Positions 1 through 11,690 of a DNA stretch of 64,000 nucleotides are shown here, piece by piece. The notes under the pieces are model-generated. The model saw only the letters and a program-made list of their open reading frames with translations, searched no databases and was not told where the DNA came from. Each line of letters starts with the position of its first letter. The stretch's first letter is position 1. Position numbers and translations under genes: made by a program. Source of the stretch: Mantis religiosa (lineage: Eukaryota; Arthropoda; Insecta; Mantodea; Mantidae); the NCBI GenBank assembly GCA_030765055.1, contig CM060955.1, forward strand, positions 154,722,006 through 154,786,005. The letters are read 5' to 3'.

Positions 1-344
1 GGAATACTTTCTATAGTCAAATCACTACCTAACACAGAAAGTAATAACTACTTATCATTTTAGATAAATATCGCAATTGGGAAATTGAGAATACTAATCA
101 GGGATGCATCAGAAATTGTTCAGTGTATAAAATAAAATTTATCGGAGTAAATTAAGTTTTATAACAAGATCTAGACAACAATATGAGCACCGGAAGTGTG
201 GAATGCTTCAACCCTACAGCAAGCACTTCGTCTTTCTTTCGACCTGATATCATGCGCCACAGTGGCGGTCATTTGGGTTTTGGATGTAACTCTATTCCAT
301 GTAATCAAACGTCGATATTTGAAGACAAAGTAAAGCACAAAGAG
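1..344. other. unassigned AT-rich flank
   Basis: I recognise no gene or repeat family here. The short minus-strand open frame that runs through it has no recognisable domain. The boundary with the Jockey-like fragment to the right is not sharp. Confidence 0.4.
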
Positions 345-723
345 AGTTAATGACACAAGAGCATATGTCCGTCCGTCGTCCGTCTGTTGGCAGGCTGAGG
401 AACAGCTCGAGGTGGGTTAAGACGTGCTCAGGATAGAGCTTAAACATGTAGTGGCGGGATGTGGGTGTTGCAGGAGGTGGGGTGAATATTAGTTAAGGGG
501 AAGAAAGGGGGTAGCCTGTTACTCCTCAACGGCTGCACACTCGGGTGCAGGGGGTCTCGTGCACTGCTGGTGGATTAGTTAATAAACTAGGAAAATAAGT
601 TTAGATATCCAGACAAAAATGTTGCGTGATTGTAATTTTGTTTAGGCTGCAGTGAGTGCCTTATAGTTACCGCTAGTGTCCGCTAGCCATGCGTGGTAGC
701 TGGTATTGCTTTAGGCGACGTTC

Positions 724-734
724 ACGTGTTAAAT
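724..734. repeat. left target-site duplication of R1-like LINE
   Basis: The 11-bp sequence ACGTGTTAAAT is repeated exactly at 1528-1538, on the far side of the A-rich tail. The duplicated bases belong to the older antisense Jockey fragment, which shows that the R1-like LINE arrived second. Confidence 0.9.
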
Positions 735-1527
735 AGTTCTTATCTTAAGGTCTACTGTAATCTGGCTGTCCGTGTTCACTATGCTTAATTTATTTCCAGA
801 AATAAAGGCCAAGATAAAGCATCTGCAGGACAACGGCTGGACCATCCACATAAAATGGCTAAAGGCACACGTGGGACTACGCGGGAACGAAATAGCAGAC
901 CAGACGGCAAAGGAGGCTGCACAGGAAGACAACGGGGCGAATATCTACAGCGAGATACCTAGGACACACATAATCAAGGAGGCAGAAGAGAAAGGACTGC
1001 GAAGGTGGCAAGACCAATGGGAGGACACAACAAAAGGAAGAATCAGCAAAAATTTCTTCCCTTCTGTGCAAGAACGACTACAAATGCGGATCCCACTCAA
1101 CGGACAGACTACCCCCATCCTAACTGGACATGGGAAGACAAGGGACTACTACAACAGATTCAAAATATCGGAAAGTGCAATGTGCAAATGTGAACTACAA
1201 AACCAAACAGTAGATCATTTAATATACAACTGTCCTCTTCTGAACAGTGAAAGACTAGAACTCAAACAAAACATTAGACTGAGGGGTGGACAGTGGCCGG
1301 CAACAAGCAGTGATCTAATCAAGCACTACCACAAACAATTTTTAAAATTCATAAACAAAATAGACTTAGAAAAAATGTAAAAGCATAACCAAAATTGTAT
1401 CATATAATGAGAAATTGTAACACTTGTAAAAATTGTAATTACTACAACTCGTTGTAATAAGTTTAAGGATTGCATGTAGTGTTACGATGTAACGGAGCAT
1501 GCAGTGTAATAAATAAATTTAAAAAAA
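735..1527 (+). mobile_element. 5'-truncated, 5'-inverted R1-like non-LTR retrotransposon
   Basis: This insertion lies between perfect 11-bp target duplications and ends in an A-rich tail (about 1505-1527, with AATAAATAAA before an A run). Its 3' part, from about 777, is in sense orientation and encodes the end of the pol ORF: the RNase H C-terminal half and a zinc knuckle. The first 40 or so bases (735 to about 776) are inverted: on the minus strand they encode VNTDSQITVDL, the earlier RNase H active-site strand. An inverted 5' piece joined to a sense 3' piece inside one pair of target duplications is the known outcome of twin priming during target-primed reverse transcription. The family call rests on RNase H, the knuckle, and protein resemblance to R1-clade ORF2 ends. 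All upstream pol is missing. Confidence 0.85.
777..1380 (+). pseudogene. R1-like LINE pol C-terminus (RNase H end plus CCHC knuckle)
   Basis: The frame is open to a TAA at 1378-1380 and gives about 200 residues. Near the start, WLKAHVGLRGNEIADQTAKE is the conserved C-terminal part of a LINE-type RNase H domain (GNE-AD motif, last catalytic Asp). In the middle there is a K-FFP-V-RL and TGHGK-Y-RF region typical of R1-like pol tails. It is followed by a C-X1-C-X8-H-X4-C knuckle (CKCELQNQTVDHLIYNC). The normal protein is over 1000 residues and carries endonuclease and RT, so this is only the tail. The earlier TDSQ strand of RNase H lies inverted just upstream. The frame has no internal stop, which suggests a fairly young insertion, but it cannot make an active enzyme and has no start codon of its own. 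Confidence 0.85.
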
Positions 1528-1538
1528 ACGTGTTAAAT
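1528..1538. repeat. right target-site duplication of R1-like LINE
   Basis: Exact copy of 724-734, immediately after the A tail. To its right the minus-strand Jockey sequence resumes. Confidence 0.9.
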
Positions 1539-1843
1539 GATCCGGAAGAGATGTAACTACGATGCTCTGATGTTGAGTTAACTCTCGTAAGATTTGGCGC
1601 CCCGGCGCCTAATTTCATCCTCCACATAACGGAGGGATGGAGCTTCGTGAATTAGCCTCACGAAACCTTGTGCATAAATAACCCGAAGGCTTTACTCTGT
1701 ATACACTGGAGCAGTATCAGATTAGATCCTGGCGGCCATACCTCTGACTTCACACACGTAGAACATGATAGGGAGGACTAGAACCTGCTAAAGGCGCAAC
1801 TTCACTGAAACAGACATCACATACCGCCACACTGGGGAATAAA

Positions 1844-2879
1844 AGCTGTATTGAGTTCCTTTATCATCTTTAAAACACATATGGCTTTAAACTCTACATT
1901 TCTGAACATTTTCCAATACATAAGATTCAAAATCATATGTTATACATTCGCTGCTTTCAGCTCTAGCTTACAATTTACACAGTTTATTTTATCAACGATT
2001 CATGACTACAGTTAATACAGACTTATTTGTCACGACACTGTTTCAATGAGTGACCCGACGTATTATACGTCACATCGTATCTCTAAGTATTTTTCCTGTA
2101 ACTAACATAGTTTGACTTGGTATACGATTAACAACGTTAATTTACACTACTTTTATTGATGTGATATGTACCTAAATCATAGACGGGATTTACTTATTCG
2201 AGAAGCAAATCCAGTTTTTATTACGTTAAATTATATTGGGTACTGATTTTGCCCCCTCAAAAATGTACAATCTACCACTACCATGAACAGACATAACGCT
2301 CTAGACCATCACCTTTGAAGGGTGTTTTACAGTTGCTTGCACTCACTGAGGATGAAACTCTTATTCAGTTGACCTCCGCATATCCTGACTGCTTTCGTCA
2401 GTAACTAAAAACTTGGATTCATCACTACAGCACACCAGGAAAGACAAATCAATATTAATGGCAGCCATTGGTCAACAACATACTTAATAAGTTATCCCAA
2501 ATAATACCTTGAATACTCTATGAAGGTTATCCATTATTGAATCTGGTTGTTGAATTAAATTTGCTTTGTGAGAAGGAGTAACACAGTGTATCACATTAAT
2601 TTCTTTTCCCAGTAGACCACAGTTTAATTTCAATTACTCAGTCGAGTCTCTTTCTTGCCATATCTGCTGTGAGCTTTGCTTTTTTCTGGGTCTCCCAGCT
2701 TTCGAACTGCCATCGAACAGGTTTCTCCTGATAGTTCTTGCTGATACCTCTACCTACTAAGGTAATCTGCAGGATATCCCTGTGTGTTATCATTGAAGAT
2801 GCTGAACATTGGTATTCACACGACGTTTCAGTTTTGTGTTGCAGATAACAACTTTTTTCAAGATTCATGTTATCCCCAC
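1844..2879. other. unassigned AT-rich sequence
   Basis: No protein domain or known repeat is recognisable. It lies between the Jockey fragment and the first clear array unit. The minus-strand frame at 2638-2868 looks like chance. Confidence 0.4.
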
Positions 2880-3400
2880 GCTTATATTTCCAGTAAAATC
2901 TTGATATTTAATTTTTGGGTAGGCTTCATTTTCTCCTCTACCTACTATGTATGTAATACTTAACACTAAAAGAGAAAGCTACGAAGAAAACCTTTACAAA
3001 CCTGCAGTTCAAATGCCCCGAGTGTTTCTGAGTAGCTGTGACTACAGCGACAATGGAAGTATCATACAACGTGAAGTACACGGAGAATGTTATAGTTGTC
3101 ACGCAAGTTGGAATTTCTGTCTACATATTAATATTTATTAGCAGTTAAGAAACTTTAACACAACATTATAACAGTTGTGTTTCATTTTCAATTAAAGTGC
3201 TTCATAAATCTGGGAAACAGTAAATTACAGTCACATTTTAAAGACCGGCAGCAACTATTGTGCCTCGAAACAAAATTCTGCTTAAACCTGTACAAGTTTC
3301 AGAAATTCAAACTTTCTTTTATATTTTTCATTGCTATAGAAGCTGAAATTTGGGTAATTGTGATATAAAACCAGTTGGCGGGTGACTCTGCTGTTCCCTG
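2880..3400 (+). repeat. array unit, core copy 1
   Basis: The core lies at about 3005-3140 and includes AGTAGCTGTGACTACAGCGAC. This copy lacks the usual ACACAGTGG after the core string and runs directly into AATGGAAGT. The tail with 'acctgtacaagtttcagaaattc' (two pieces near 3285-3310) matches the segment that follows other cores. Confidence 0.75.
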
Positions 3401-5290
3401 GCGGACGGTAGTAAATTGTTGTGCTGGAACGACCTTTGTGGACAAAGAATTTAAATATCTGAGAAGTTTTAGTGTGTAATACGATTGTGTTTCTTCAGTC
3501 TAAGTGAGAAATCCAGCTCCCGTTCTGGAAAGGAGATGTGTAATTTCTCCATTTCTGACAGTTTATTAATTTTAGGTTAGTTTAAGATAGATTTATAACT
3601 CATGTGCTTTGAAATTGCTGCAAAATATTGTACAATAAGAAACTATAGACGTTCTTACCTCCATAACCCTCCTTGTTGTTATGATGCCTACTTAATCAAT
3701 GCTGCCAACGGGCAAAAATAAACATCGCTACAACAGAGAGGGAAGCGGGATAATATCAGGCGGGGATTCAATATTCGTATATCTTTTTCACTTACGTCCT
3801 TCAGCTTTACGTCATATCGGACGATGAATGAAATGATGCTCAAATGAACCCAGAAATATGGAGAACGGTACAACTAATTCTGTGTGGACGCTATGGGTAA
3901 AAAGCAATTCATAGGTAGAAAGTGTGTGTGAGATACTCAAATATATGAATATACAAGCTTAAGAATGTGCTATTGTGTTCTCTTGATGACATTATGTACT
4001 GAAATTGAATGTTCAAACTCTTTTTTTCCTTCCCAATCTTCCGCTGTGATAATGTTATTCATCCTCCAACTGCAGGCGATTAGCATTTGTTACCGCACGG
4101 AATAAAACTGAAAACGGAACTACACAGAAACCTCTTCATTGAACAACTTACCATTTGACAATTTAGAGTGTCCAGGCTTAAGTGCAAAGCAAAAGTTTGT
4201 ATATGGCTTTTGTAAAATAATTTCAAAATATTGATCCAATTCTCCGACGCTTATGTTACATGTTGGGGTCTATTGTATATTTAAATGAGATTATGTTTGT
4301 CCCTGAACGATATTAGGCGAGCAACCAATCAGAGTCCTAATTGCATTCCCCGTTAGTGGTCAGCTGAATCCATCTCTAAAATGTGATCCATGAGGAGGAT
4401 ATAGAGTAAGGTGTCTAACATAACCGTAGAACTCCCGTATTCTAGCTCAAATAGGTTTCTAATACAACTAAATGAAGTACCAATATATTGTAATAATGCA
4501 TCCTGACGTAAGCGCTGTGATGAACATCATTATTGTTTGGCATGTGTGCGTGTACGTATATTTGCAATTACTCAGAACTCAAATGTAAACTTTTGACATG
4601 ACATGATAAGATAATTGTTTGGAATAAGCCAAGGTGTTGTTAAATTCGAGAGAGGTAGTGTAGACAGTACACTTCCTCTTGGCTTGAACAATGCTGCATC
4701 GGTAAAACGGGTGTCCTGTTATTGTATACTTGTTTACAAATGGTTCGTAATGTCCATTTGCTCTAGAGAGGCTAAAGCAATATTATTCAGTTGTTCTGCC
4801 GTTGGGAAAAGTGGGAAAAGTGTATCAGCTGGATTAACTTTCAGTTGATATGAGTCACGAGGTAATGCGCCCTCCCCTTTTACTGGCAATAAAGCCCAAT
4901 TGAGTGAATGTGGGCACATATTACGTTGGAAACAGAAATAATACGTATAAACTGACTGATGTTGAACACTTATTTACAAAGGAAATGACAAGGTAACCCA
5001 AGAATGGCTAAACTGCGTGACACATGCAGATAACTTACAAAAACACGAATTTTGGAACGAAACAGCACGTGACGAGATTTTGGGGTCTGTCATCATAAAT
5101 GTTCAATACTCGGACGAGAAAACAAAGACAATAACAAATTGTCTCTTGACGTAAGTGACATTCGCATATATATGGATGCGCCAATGGCAGTTCTTTTGAT
5201 TAGCAAAATAGGTAATTCATAAAACAAGTGCATAAAGTACAATTGTGATTTCTACAACTGCATTATTACTAAAGTTTGGAAAATACATTT
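3401..5290. other. unassigned sequence with a SINE 3' fragment
   Basis: This is the least repetitive stretch of the left arm. Apart from the SINE-2 3' fragment at 3787-3865, I find no second copy inside the window and no coding potential. The ORFs at 4615-4919 overlap on both strands and have no domain signature. It could be older single-copy DNA between array blocks. Confidence 0.4.
3787..3865 (-). repeat. SINE-2 3' fragment
   Basis: The minus strand reads ...GAGCATCATTTCATTCATCG then TCCGATATGACGTAAAG, the 3' body of the tRNA-SINE seen complete at 56146-56361. The tRNA-like head is missing. Confidence 0.6.
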
Positions 5291-5344
5291 TGTGTTCCCT
5301 TATGGCTGACGCCAAGTAGACCAGGATAGTATGCGACAGAGGGG

Positions 5345-5432
5345 GACTTATGAAAAGAGTGGGGGTAACGAGGTGGCAGCGCTGAGCAGGTTAACGCATC
5401 TGATTCGCCAGAGTCCAGGACTCTACCCAATT
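5345..5432 (+). repeat. possible tRNA-like SINE head fragment
   Basis: It contains GTGGCAGCGCTGAGCAGG then TTAACGCATCTGATTCGCC, which resembles a pol III A-box region of a tRNA-SINE. A clear B box does not follow. The reverse complement of its first 20 bp recurs near 18.3, 35.0 and 60.6 kb beside SINE-1 copies. Confidence 0.3.
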
Positions 5433-5549
5433 GAAACACTTAATAGTGAGGAGCATACCTCGAAATACAAAAGTTCTGCATCTTTATAGAAAATGTCCCA
5501 CTCCACACATTCTCTACAAAGATCATTTTCAAAACATGTTGATTTTACA

Positions 5550-6480
5550 AAAAGTTGTAAAAGTTTTCATTAGAATGCCGTTGTGTGAGATATTTTATGA
5601 CAAATGTACAGCTTGGCAGTCGTCTCAGAAAAGCTCTTTATTCTGGATGACGTTGTATAACAAGTAAACTGTAAGAGACAATAGAATATGTAGATCTTGC
5701 TAAAACAAAAATTTGTATCAAATACTTTTATCGCGGAGTGAAGCATTTCTTATGTATTTCTTATTACTTGTCTGAATTTAGAAATAATTTTATCAAATTA
5801 GAAGTTTTCATCCTTTGTTTTATCTATAGGTCATGCAACGAAAGCAAAATGTCCCTTATGCGACAGTTTTAAAATACTTTGCTGTAGCTTAAAGTCTAAC
5901 TCTCTTTCTTCTTTATTTATAGATGCTATTGAAAGCTCAATACACCTTAATTTAACGTCTGCTATCTGTAGATTTTACTTAATATAGCCTAAGTGTTTAT
6001 CAAGCACCTGTTACTTAAGATTCTTTTACTGTGCATAACACTTGCATTTTATAATATGCTGTATAATTATTCTAAAAATTACTTTAGTGTTCTAGCTTAT
6101 AATATTAGTATTTTAATAGATACATGTAAGCCTTCTGTGTGTGATAATTACTAACTGTAGTAACTATTCGGTTTCTTTCTTATTACTAGAAAGATCAGTT
6201 GACACATCCCGCCTTTATAAGGCAGTAAGGGATTTAATGGGATCTTAAAAATACCTTGTATATCTTTCTGTCTCTTCTTACATCTTTCTAGATACACTAA
6301 TATCTTGAAGATCCATCAATTTATTCTCATTAAGGTAAGTGTTATGTTAAGTCTGGAATGGTTCAAAAATTTATGTTTGTTTTATTTACGTCCTGCAACA
6401 TTAAGTCATATCCAGGATGAATGACACGAGTGAAATTAAGCTCACATAAACCGAGACAATGTCAATGTCATGTCTAGAAA
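5550..6480 (+). repeat. module P, copy 1
   Basis: This stretch matches 21895-22800 closely, starting with the landmark 'gccgttgtgtgagatatttt' and including 'gtcatgcaacgaaagcaaaa' at about 5831. It ends in a minus-oriented SINE-2 3' fragment at about 6385-6460 (ATTTACGTCCTGCAACA). No coding capacity was recognised. It is a building block of the array rather than a known element. Confidence 0.65.
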
Positions 6481-7020
6481 CAAATGAAGAAACAGAGGTC
6501 GACCTTGGGCATTTCAAATGTCCCGCGTGTTTCCTTGGTAGCAGAGACTGCAGCGGCACACAGTGGAATTCGCATGTAACGCGAAGTACACGTACGATGT
6601 GACAGATGGCGCGCATGCTGTAATTATTATGTATATATCAATATGTCTTAAATATTAAGAACATTTTAAAAACATTAGAATAGTGATGTTCTATTTTGGT
6701 TCAAATAAATCTATTAAATGTGAATGTTGTGTGGGTACATCACTTTTGGTACTAACAGCATTCGTAATATTAGACATCCTGCTTTTCATTTGAATTTATA
6801 TACTCTGTACAGCTAGTGTTGTAATAGAAAAAGTTCTAAAATCGTGTGCTGTGAAGTGTTTTGTGTAGCTTTCCCACAAAAGTCACAGCATTTCTCGCTT
6901 CACACAACAAAAGCGTCTGTGTGCCATTTTTGCACGCACAAAAGTGCTTCTTTTTGATTTGCTTTCCCTGCACTTTGATTTGCTGTTGCACTGAGACTCT
7001 CCATTGGCTATTATCTGTCA
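6481..7020 (+). repeat. array unit, core copy 2, with module S
   Basis: The core at 6510-6655 carries GCAGAGACTGCAGCGGCACA. It is followed by module S (about 6660-7015), which is repeated at 26355-26845; the shared landmark is 'cccacaaaagtcacagcat'. The two S copies have open frames on opposite strands, so neither frame is likely to be a real protein. Confidence 0.65.
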
Positions 7021-7186
7021 TCCTTCAACTTGGATATTGATACTTCTACAAACATAGAGGTGCTCTTGCACGTATTTACTTGCAGGTGGGTGTCAAGGAA
7101 TCTATGGTGGTACTCCTGTCTTACTTTATTTACAATTCCAATAATAGGCTTAATGAAGACAGTGGTTCAGTTCAAGTTACACTGTT

Positions 7187-7805
7187 ATGGTTGATGGTAT
7201 CACCATGTTTTTTATGGGCACTGGCATAAATTCGGTGAGGAGCTTAATCAGTTACCCTTTCTCTACAGGAACACTGGAGAAAAAAGTGCAAAATAAGCAA
7301 CAGGATAGGCTAACTCCAGAACTAAGTATAAAGCAGTGTGGAAAAGGAGAAAGAAATAATTCCTATGCTAGGCACTTTAACCCCAAAGTGTATGAGCATA
7401 AGTGGATATGTGGATGTCAAGAAAGAAATGCTCTGTTCCGCTTTCCATGCCTGCTCTTCGGAAACAATGATGTTTGGAGCACAACGGGAGTGACAGATTT
7501 AGGTCACCTAATTGTGCGTATTAGTAAGCATAAACAAAACGTAAAGCATTTAAATAATGAACGAGATTTAAGTGCTTTGGACAATATAAATATTGCGACA
7601 AAGTTAAGTCGTGCATATCAGGAGGTGAGGCAGAAACATAACCAGAAATTTGAAAAAAAAAAAACTGCCGTGTGCTATCACGTATAATTGATTGCATTCT
7701 GTTGTCAATGGAGAAGAGCATTGCCTCTAAGATGAAGGATTTTAACACCAGAGTCATTAAGAAGTTCTGCAATAGAATGGAGTGCCGCGTAGACTTCATA
7801 CTTCG
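7187..7805 (+). pseudogene. hAT-type transposase fragment (TTF zinc-finger region)
   Basis: The main open frame (7187-7687, 166 residues) contains ARHFNPKVYEHKWICGCQ, then a C-x-C and FPCLLFG block, then W-T-GV-DL-HL and a KH-NVKHLN segment. This arrangement matches the TTF-type zinc-finger domain at the N-terminus of hAT transposases related to ZMYM1-like proteins, where it binds the element's ends. A frameshift near 7675, in an A run, moves the reading into another frame (RIIDCILLSMEK...) to about 7790. The DDE/RNase H-like catalytic domain and the C-terminal dimerisation domain are absent, so it is a dead 5' fragment. The first 60 residues have no recognised similarity and the true start is unknown. 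Confidence 0.65.
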
Positions 7806-8640
7806 ACATTAAGTAAGACCGTAACCTTGTAGCACCCTCCTAATTTTATGCAGCAGCCGCCACTCTGTATAGCTGCTTTTCATTAGTTCACTGTCACTCC
7901 ATATTGTGCCTCTTTAATTGCACTGACTCTATAAATCCTTAAAGTGATGTGAGTTCAAAAAACTTATTCAGGGGTAGCGAATGTATTAAAATAAATAATA
8001 TTAAAAGCTCTAACCCAAAACTAATTTTTGTAAATATTATACAACATATTACAAAAAAGAGAATATAATACACAATGAAAGAATGCGAAATAAAAGGTAT
8101 TTAATCTAAACGTGGACTTTATTCAAATAAAGGTTTACAGGCAGCAGGCTTTGAACCTTCCATGGCGTCAATAAACAAATAAAGAAGAAGAAGGAGAGGT
8201 GGACCTAATCTAAGTTTCATAACAAGTCTAGTTTACAGCTGTAGTAAAATTTTGTGTATCTCTAATCTTCCGAGTGGTGCCAAGTGATGACGAACTTTGC
8301 CATTCCCTGTAAATTACACATATGTACTCCGTTTGTCATACAAATGCCTTAAACATGTAGTATATGAATGAAAAACATAAAATCTGTTTTTCCAGATTCA
8401 AAATTTCCTGAAAAGTTTCCACTTAAGTGTAATTGTGCTATTGCGAGGTGTCCTTAAAAAATTTTCCCTTGTTATGTTTGAAGATGCTGAAAATATATCA
8501 TTTTGGTATTTGCCCGACTTTACAGATTTGAAATATGCAGAACAAAAATTATTTTCTTTTAAGATTCAGGAGATCCAGAAATATATATGTCCTTTTAAAT
8601 TTTGGCATTTAATTGTCAGCTAGGACGCAATTTCTCCTCT
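7806..8640 (+). repeat. array linker with module H
   Basis: The part at 8015-8230 is the H module also seen before cores at 26.0, 28.6, 30.9, 40.05 and 51.4 kb ('aataaagaagaag' landmark). In this copy the hairpin arms have decayed. The rest (8230-8640) is the head of the next unit. Confidence 0.55.
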
Positions 8641-9340
8641 ACCTACTATACATGTGACACTTTACATTAAAAAGAGAACGCCAAGAAGAAAAACGGTACA
8701 AAACTGCAGTTCAAATGTGCCGTGTGTTTCCCTAGTAGCGGTGACTATAGCGACAACAACGGAAGTCTTATGTAACACGAACAACACGTAGGATGTTACA
8801 GATGGCGCGCATGTTCTGACTGTTATGCATATATCAGCATGTCTAAACTATAAGAATCTTTCACTAAATATTAAAACAGTTATGTTTTGTTTTGGTTTAA
8901 ACCATATCTCAAGTGTGAGCCATCGTAATTTATAGCTATATTACACACCAAAAACAATATACACCGACAACGATTATTGCACTTCTGAACCAACATCTAC
9001 AGGAGCCTGTATAAGTTTCAGAAATTCTATTCTTCTTTTGTATTACTTTTGCCATGCAGCAGCATAAGTAGTAATGTGTGATTAATTATAGCACGCCTTA
9101 TACAACACATATAGTCCTGGAAACACTACAAGAGATTACGTAGTGCCAAACACCCATTTTGAACGCTGCATATACTGCATAACCTCAATCGTACACGCTA
9201 GATAGCACTAACAGATGAATGAGAAATATATTCAGTGTTACCACCACAACTATTTTGGCTGCTGCATAGCAATAAAATTGACCTACTTTTAACCTTACTT
9301 GAGCTCATTGTACCGTGTCGATAAGATATTACAGTTGGCT
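8641..9340 (+). repeat. array unit, core copy 3
   Basis: The core lies at 8705-8850 and reads GCGGTGACTATAGCGACAAC. The unit is closest to the copies at 40360-40760 and 56990-57310. The part at 9045-9340 is missing from the 40-kb sister, where a Jockey fragment lies instead. Confidence 0.65.
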
Positions 9341-10310
9341 AACCTGTAGTATTTGAACGAAATTCTAAAGCTAGAAATTGTGATTTAACTTTTAGCGTTA
9401 GCAAAGGGAAGCTGAACCTGAAGAGAATGTACATCGGTTTTAAAAACTCGCAAGATTTGAAAGACCTGCGAGGTTGTATGGGCAGCAACAAGGAACGGAA
9501 TAAATGTTCACAAAGAACTATTGGCAAGTAAGATGTAAATACGCAAAATAAATATTTCATAACATATTCGTTTAGGGTTTATTTGTTTAAACTGATATAG
9601 CACTCTGATGTTTTACATTCAGAAGAATTATTACTTCATTATTGTTGGAATAAAGAGGTATTTTTGCTTTTTAGTGATCATCATCTCAATCTACCAGCAA
9701 TATGATGGCAGAAATTGAAAGTATAAAATCAGCAGAAGCCGGGTATGTTTCTTGTTTGGGTGATGTGCTGTGTTGATCCCCATGAACATTAGTAATGTAC
9801 TAAAAAGCTTTCTTTTTCATCTATACAGCAATTTACTGTGACATACTGTGTATGGAGCTTCACTTAAATGTCAGTGGAAACTTTTAAGAAATAACATTGA
9901 GGACTACTATGACCAACATTTTGTAAATGTTCAGGATATTGAAGTTATTTTAGGCAGCTGATTGAATATATTATTGGTTTTTGTATTAGTATCTTTAAAT
10001 CTTAAATTTTTGTGTCATATAAAACGGACAATAGAAGGAAAGATGTCTCTAGTTTAAATTATTAATAAACAGCTTTCATAAACTACAGCTATTCTGTAAT
10101 TATTTAGTTTCGATATAAGACTTGAAGCTTATAAGTTTTAATCAATAGTTTCGATATGTTCATATAAAACAACATTAAGCCAAAATTAAACACCATCAAC
10201 ATCACTATGTGATATCTTCAGTGTTTAAGCTTTGTAAATTCATTGACATAAACATGAAAATCCACCACTGCACTGACAAGACACCACGCGACTATAATCG
10301 GTTTAGTTGG
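9341..10310 (+). repeat. module J, copy 1
   Basis: It is shared with 41856-42640 and, in part, with 14170-14640. Landmarks are 'aaatacgcaaaataaatat' near 9536 and 'gaccaacattttgtaaatg' near 9910. The minus frame at 9339-9560 is a chance ORF. Confidence 0.65.
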
Positions 10311-11229
10311 TTTCTTCTACCTGTGTTTCTGAGTGTTGCCAAGTAACGAAGAAAGAAAACGATGTCTGAGGTCAGTCTCTGCAAATTAAACATATGTACT
10401 TCGTTTGTCATAAACATATTTTAAACATTTAAAATATTAGTATAAACTCATAACCTCTCCTTTTAAAAATTCAAAATCGTTCCAAACATTTTCAATTAAA
10501 CGTTTTGTGCTATTTCCAGATTTTCTTCAAAATCCCTCTTTGTGTTTCTTGAGGAACACTGAACATTTGTATTACTTTGGTATTTACCTCCCTCATATTT
10601 CAGTTTCAAATTTTGTGAAAAAAGCCATCCTTTATATTCAGTTGATCCCGAAATATAAATCTGCAGTACAATCTTTACATTTAATTTCGGGTAGAATGCA
10701 ATTTCTTTTCTTATGTAATACATAACACTAAAAAGATAACGTCACGAAGAAAATCAAATAAACAAACAAAAACTGTAGTCCAAGCGTTCCGCCTGTTTCC
10801 TGAGTAGCTATGACTACAGCGACACGCAGTGGAAGTCTCATAAAACGCAAAGAACACGTAGGATCCTATAGATGTCACCGAAGTTGTAATTGCTTCGTTT
10901 ATAGTAATATTACTTAGCTATTATGTACCCTTTACAAAATATCACAACTGCGCTTCTTGTTTTGGTTTAAATCATATTACAAATGTGAACTATGGAAAAT
11001 TTCCGCTATACGATATAATCACATACTCCAACAAGAAATATTGTGTTTTGGAACAAAAGTCTGTATAATTCTCTATAACCTCCAAAAATTGAACTGTTTT
11101 CCTGCATTTTCATTTTGAAATCTTGCGAAGATCACTAATTTATTTGTGAATAAAACTGGAGTGCTGTAAATATATCACACATTGTTTTGATGTCAAATGA
11201 ATAAAAATTACAACTCAGATCTTTGAATG
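10311..11229 (+). repeat. array unit, core copy 4
   Basis: The core lies at 10778-10925, preceded by the 'gtaacgaagaaagaaaacg' head at about 10340. It is the closest relative of the unit at 57.9-58.9 kb, including the shared change to CATAAAACGCAAAGAACACG. Confidence 0.65.
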
Positions 11230-11519
11230 CAGAAGAGCTCTATACATTTCCGACGATCTTTCACATAGTTCTCTGATTTACAAATAATACAATCTATTTC
11301 GCAGTAGAAAATCGTACCATGAGAGACATTCTGGTTTTGTTTTTACAGCAATGAGAGCATCAGATCTGTCGTTCAAATCCCAGCTATTGCACTGGATATT
11401 TTCCGACTGGCCCTACTCATTCAAAGCTGCAGCTTTGTTGTATACAAAAAATAATAGAGATCACCGAGAAATATTGTGCTACTAGAAGTCTCTGGTTTCA
11501 GTGAATTACCACGAAAGTT
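11230..11519 (+). repeat. array tail with SINE-1 3' half
   Basis: At about 11368-11445 the sequence GTTCAAATCCCAGC then 'tattgcactgga' is the B-box end and tail of SINE-1. The A-box half is gone. The gypsy relic begins just after it. Confidence 0.6.
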
Positions 11520-11679
11520 CCAGATGGCAGTGGGAGGGGGGAAAGAGGCGGCCAGCTACAAGTGACATTTCCCTAATCACCCCTCAGTTAGTGACTGAGA
11601 TTAATGTGGGTGGCGTGGCTCGGCTGCCGCTGGTCCTTTCCAGCTGTCGCCGGTCGTGCCTTCCGCTAATTGGGTGACA
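11520..11679 (-). repeat. candidate 3' LTR remnant of the gypsy relic
   Basis: On the minus strand, GAGGAGGGAGCAG (11681-11693) is purine-rich and is followed at 11679 by TGTCACCC, the expected PPT then LTR start just downstream of a pol stop. About 160 bp of GC-richer sequence follows before array sequence resumes, so the LTR is short or truncated. I could not find a matching second LTR in the window. Confidence 0.45.
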
Positions 11680-11690
11680 CTGCTCCCTCC

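Larger units (their letters stand above)
345..1843 (-). pseudogene. antisense Jockey-like LINE 3' fragment, split by another LINE
   Basis: Read on the minus strand, this stretch aligns along its length with the Jockey-like element at 41.1-41.8 kb. It covers the end of the RT ORF (the part with 'GCGCCTTTAGC' and the 'GTGGAGGATGAAATTAG' block near 1610) and then the 3' UTR, including the shared 'CCTAGTTTATTAACTAA' at about 575-592. The reading frame is full of stops and indels, so it is dead. It is interrupted exactly at 735-1538 by an R1-like LINE and its target duplication; removing that insert restores a continuous match to the 41-kb copy. The fragment has lost the catalytic YADD region. The left edge near 345 and the right edge near 1843 are judged by eye, with an uncertainty of about 20 bp. 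Confidence 0.8.

Noticed and set aside
729..932. Minus-strand ORF of 67 residues ending with TDSQITVDL
   Set aside because: Only the part at 735-779 is meaningful, as an inverted LINE piece. The remainder is the shadow of the sense RNase H frame.
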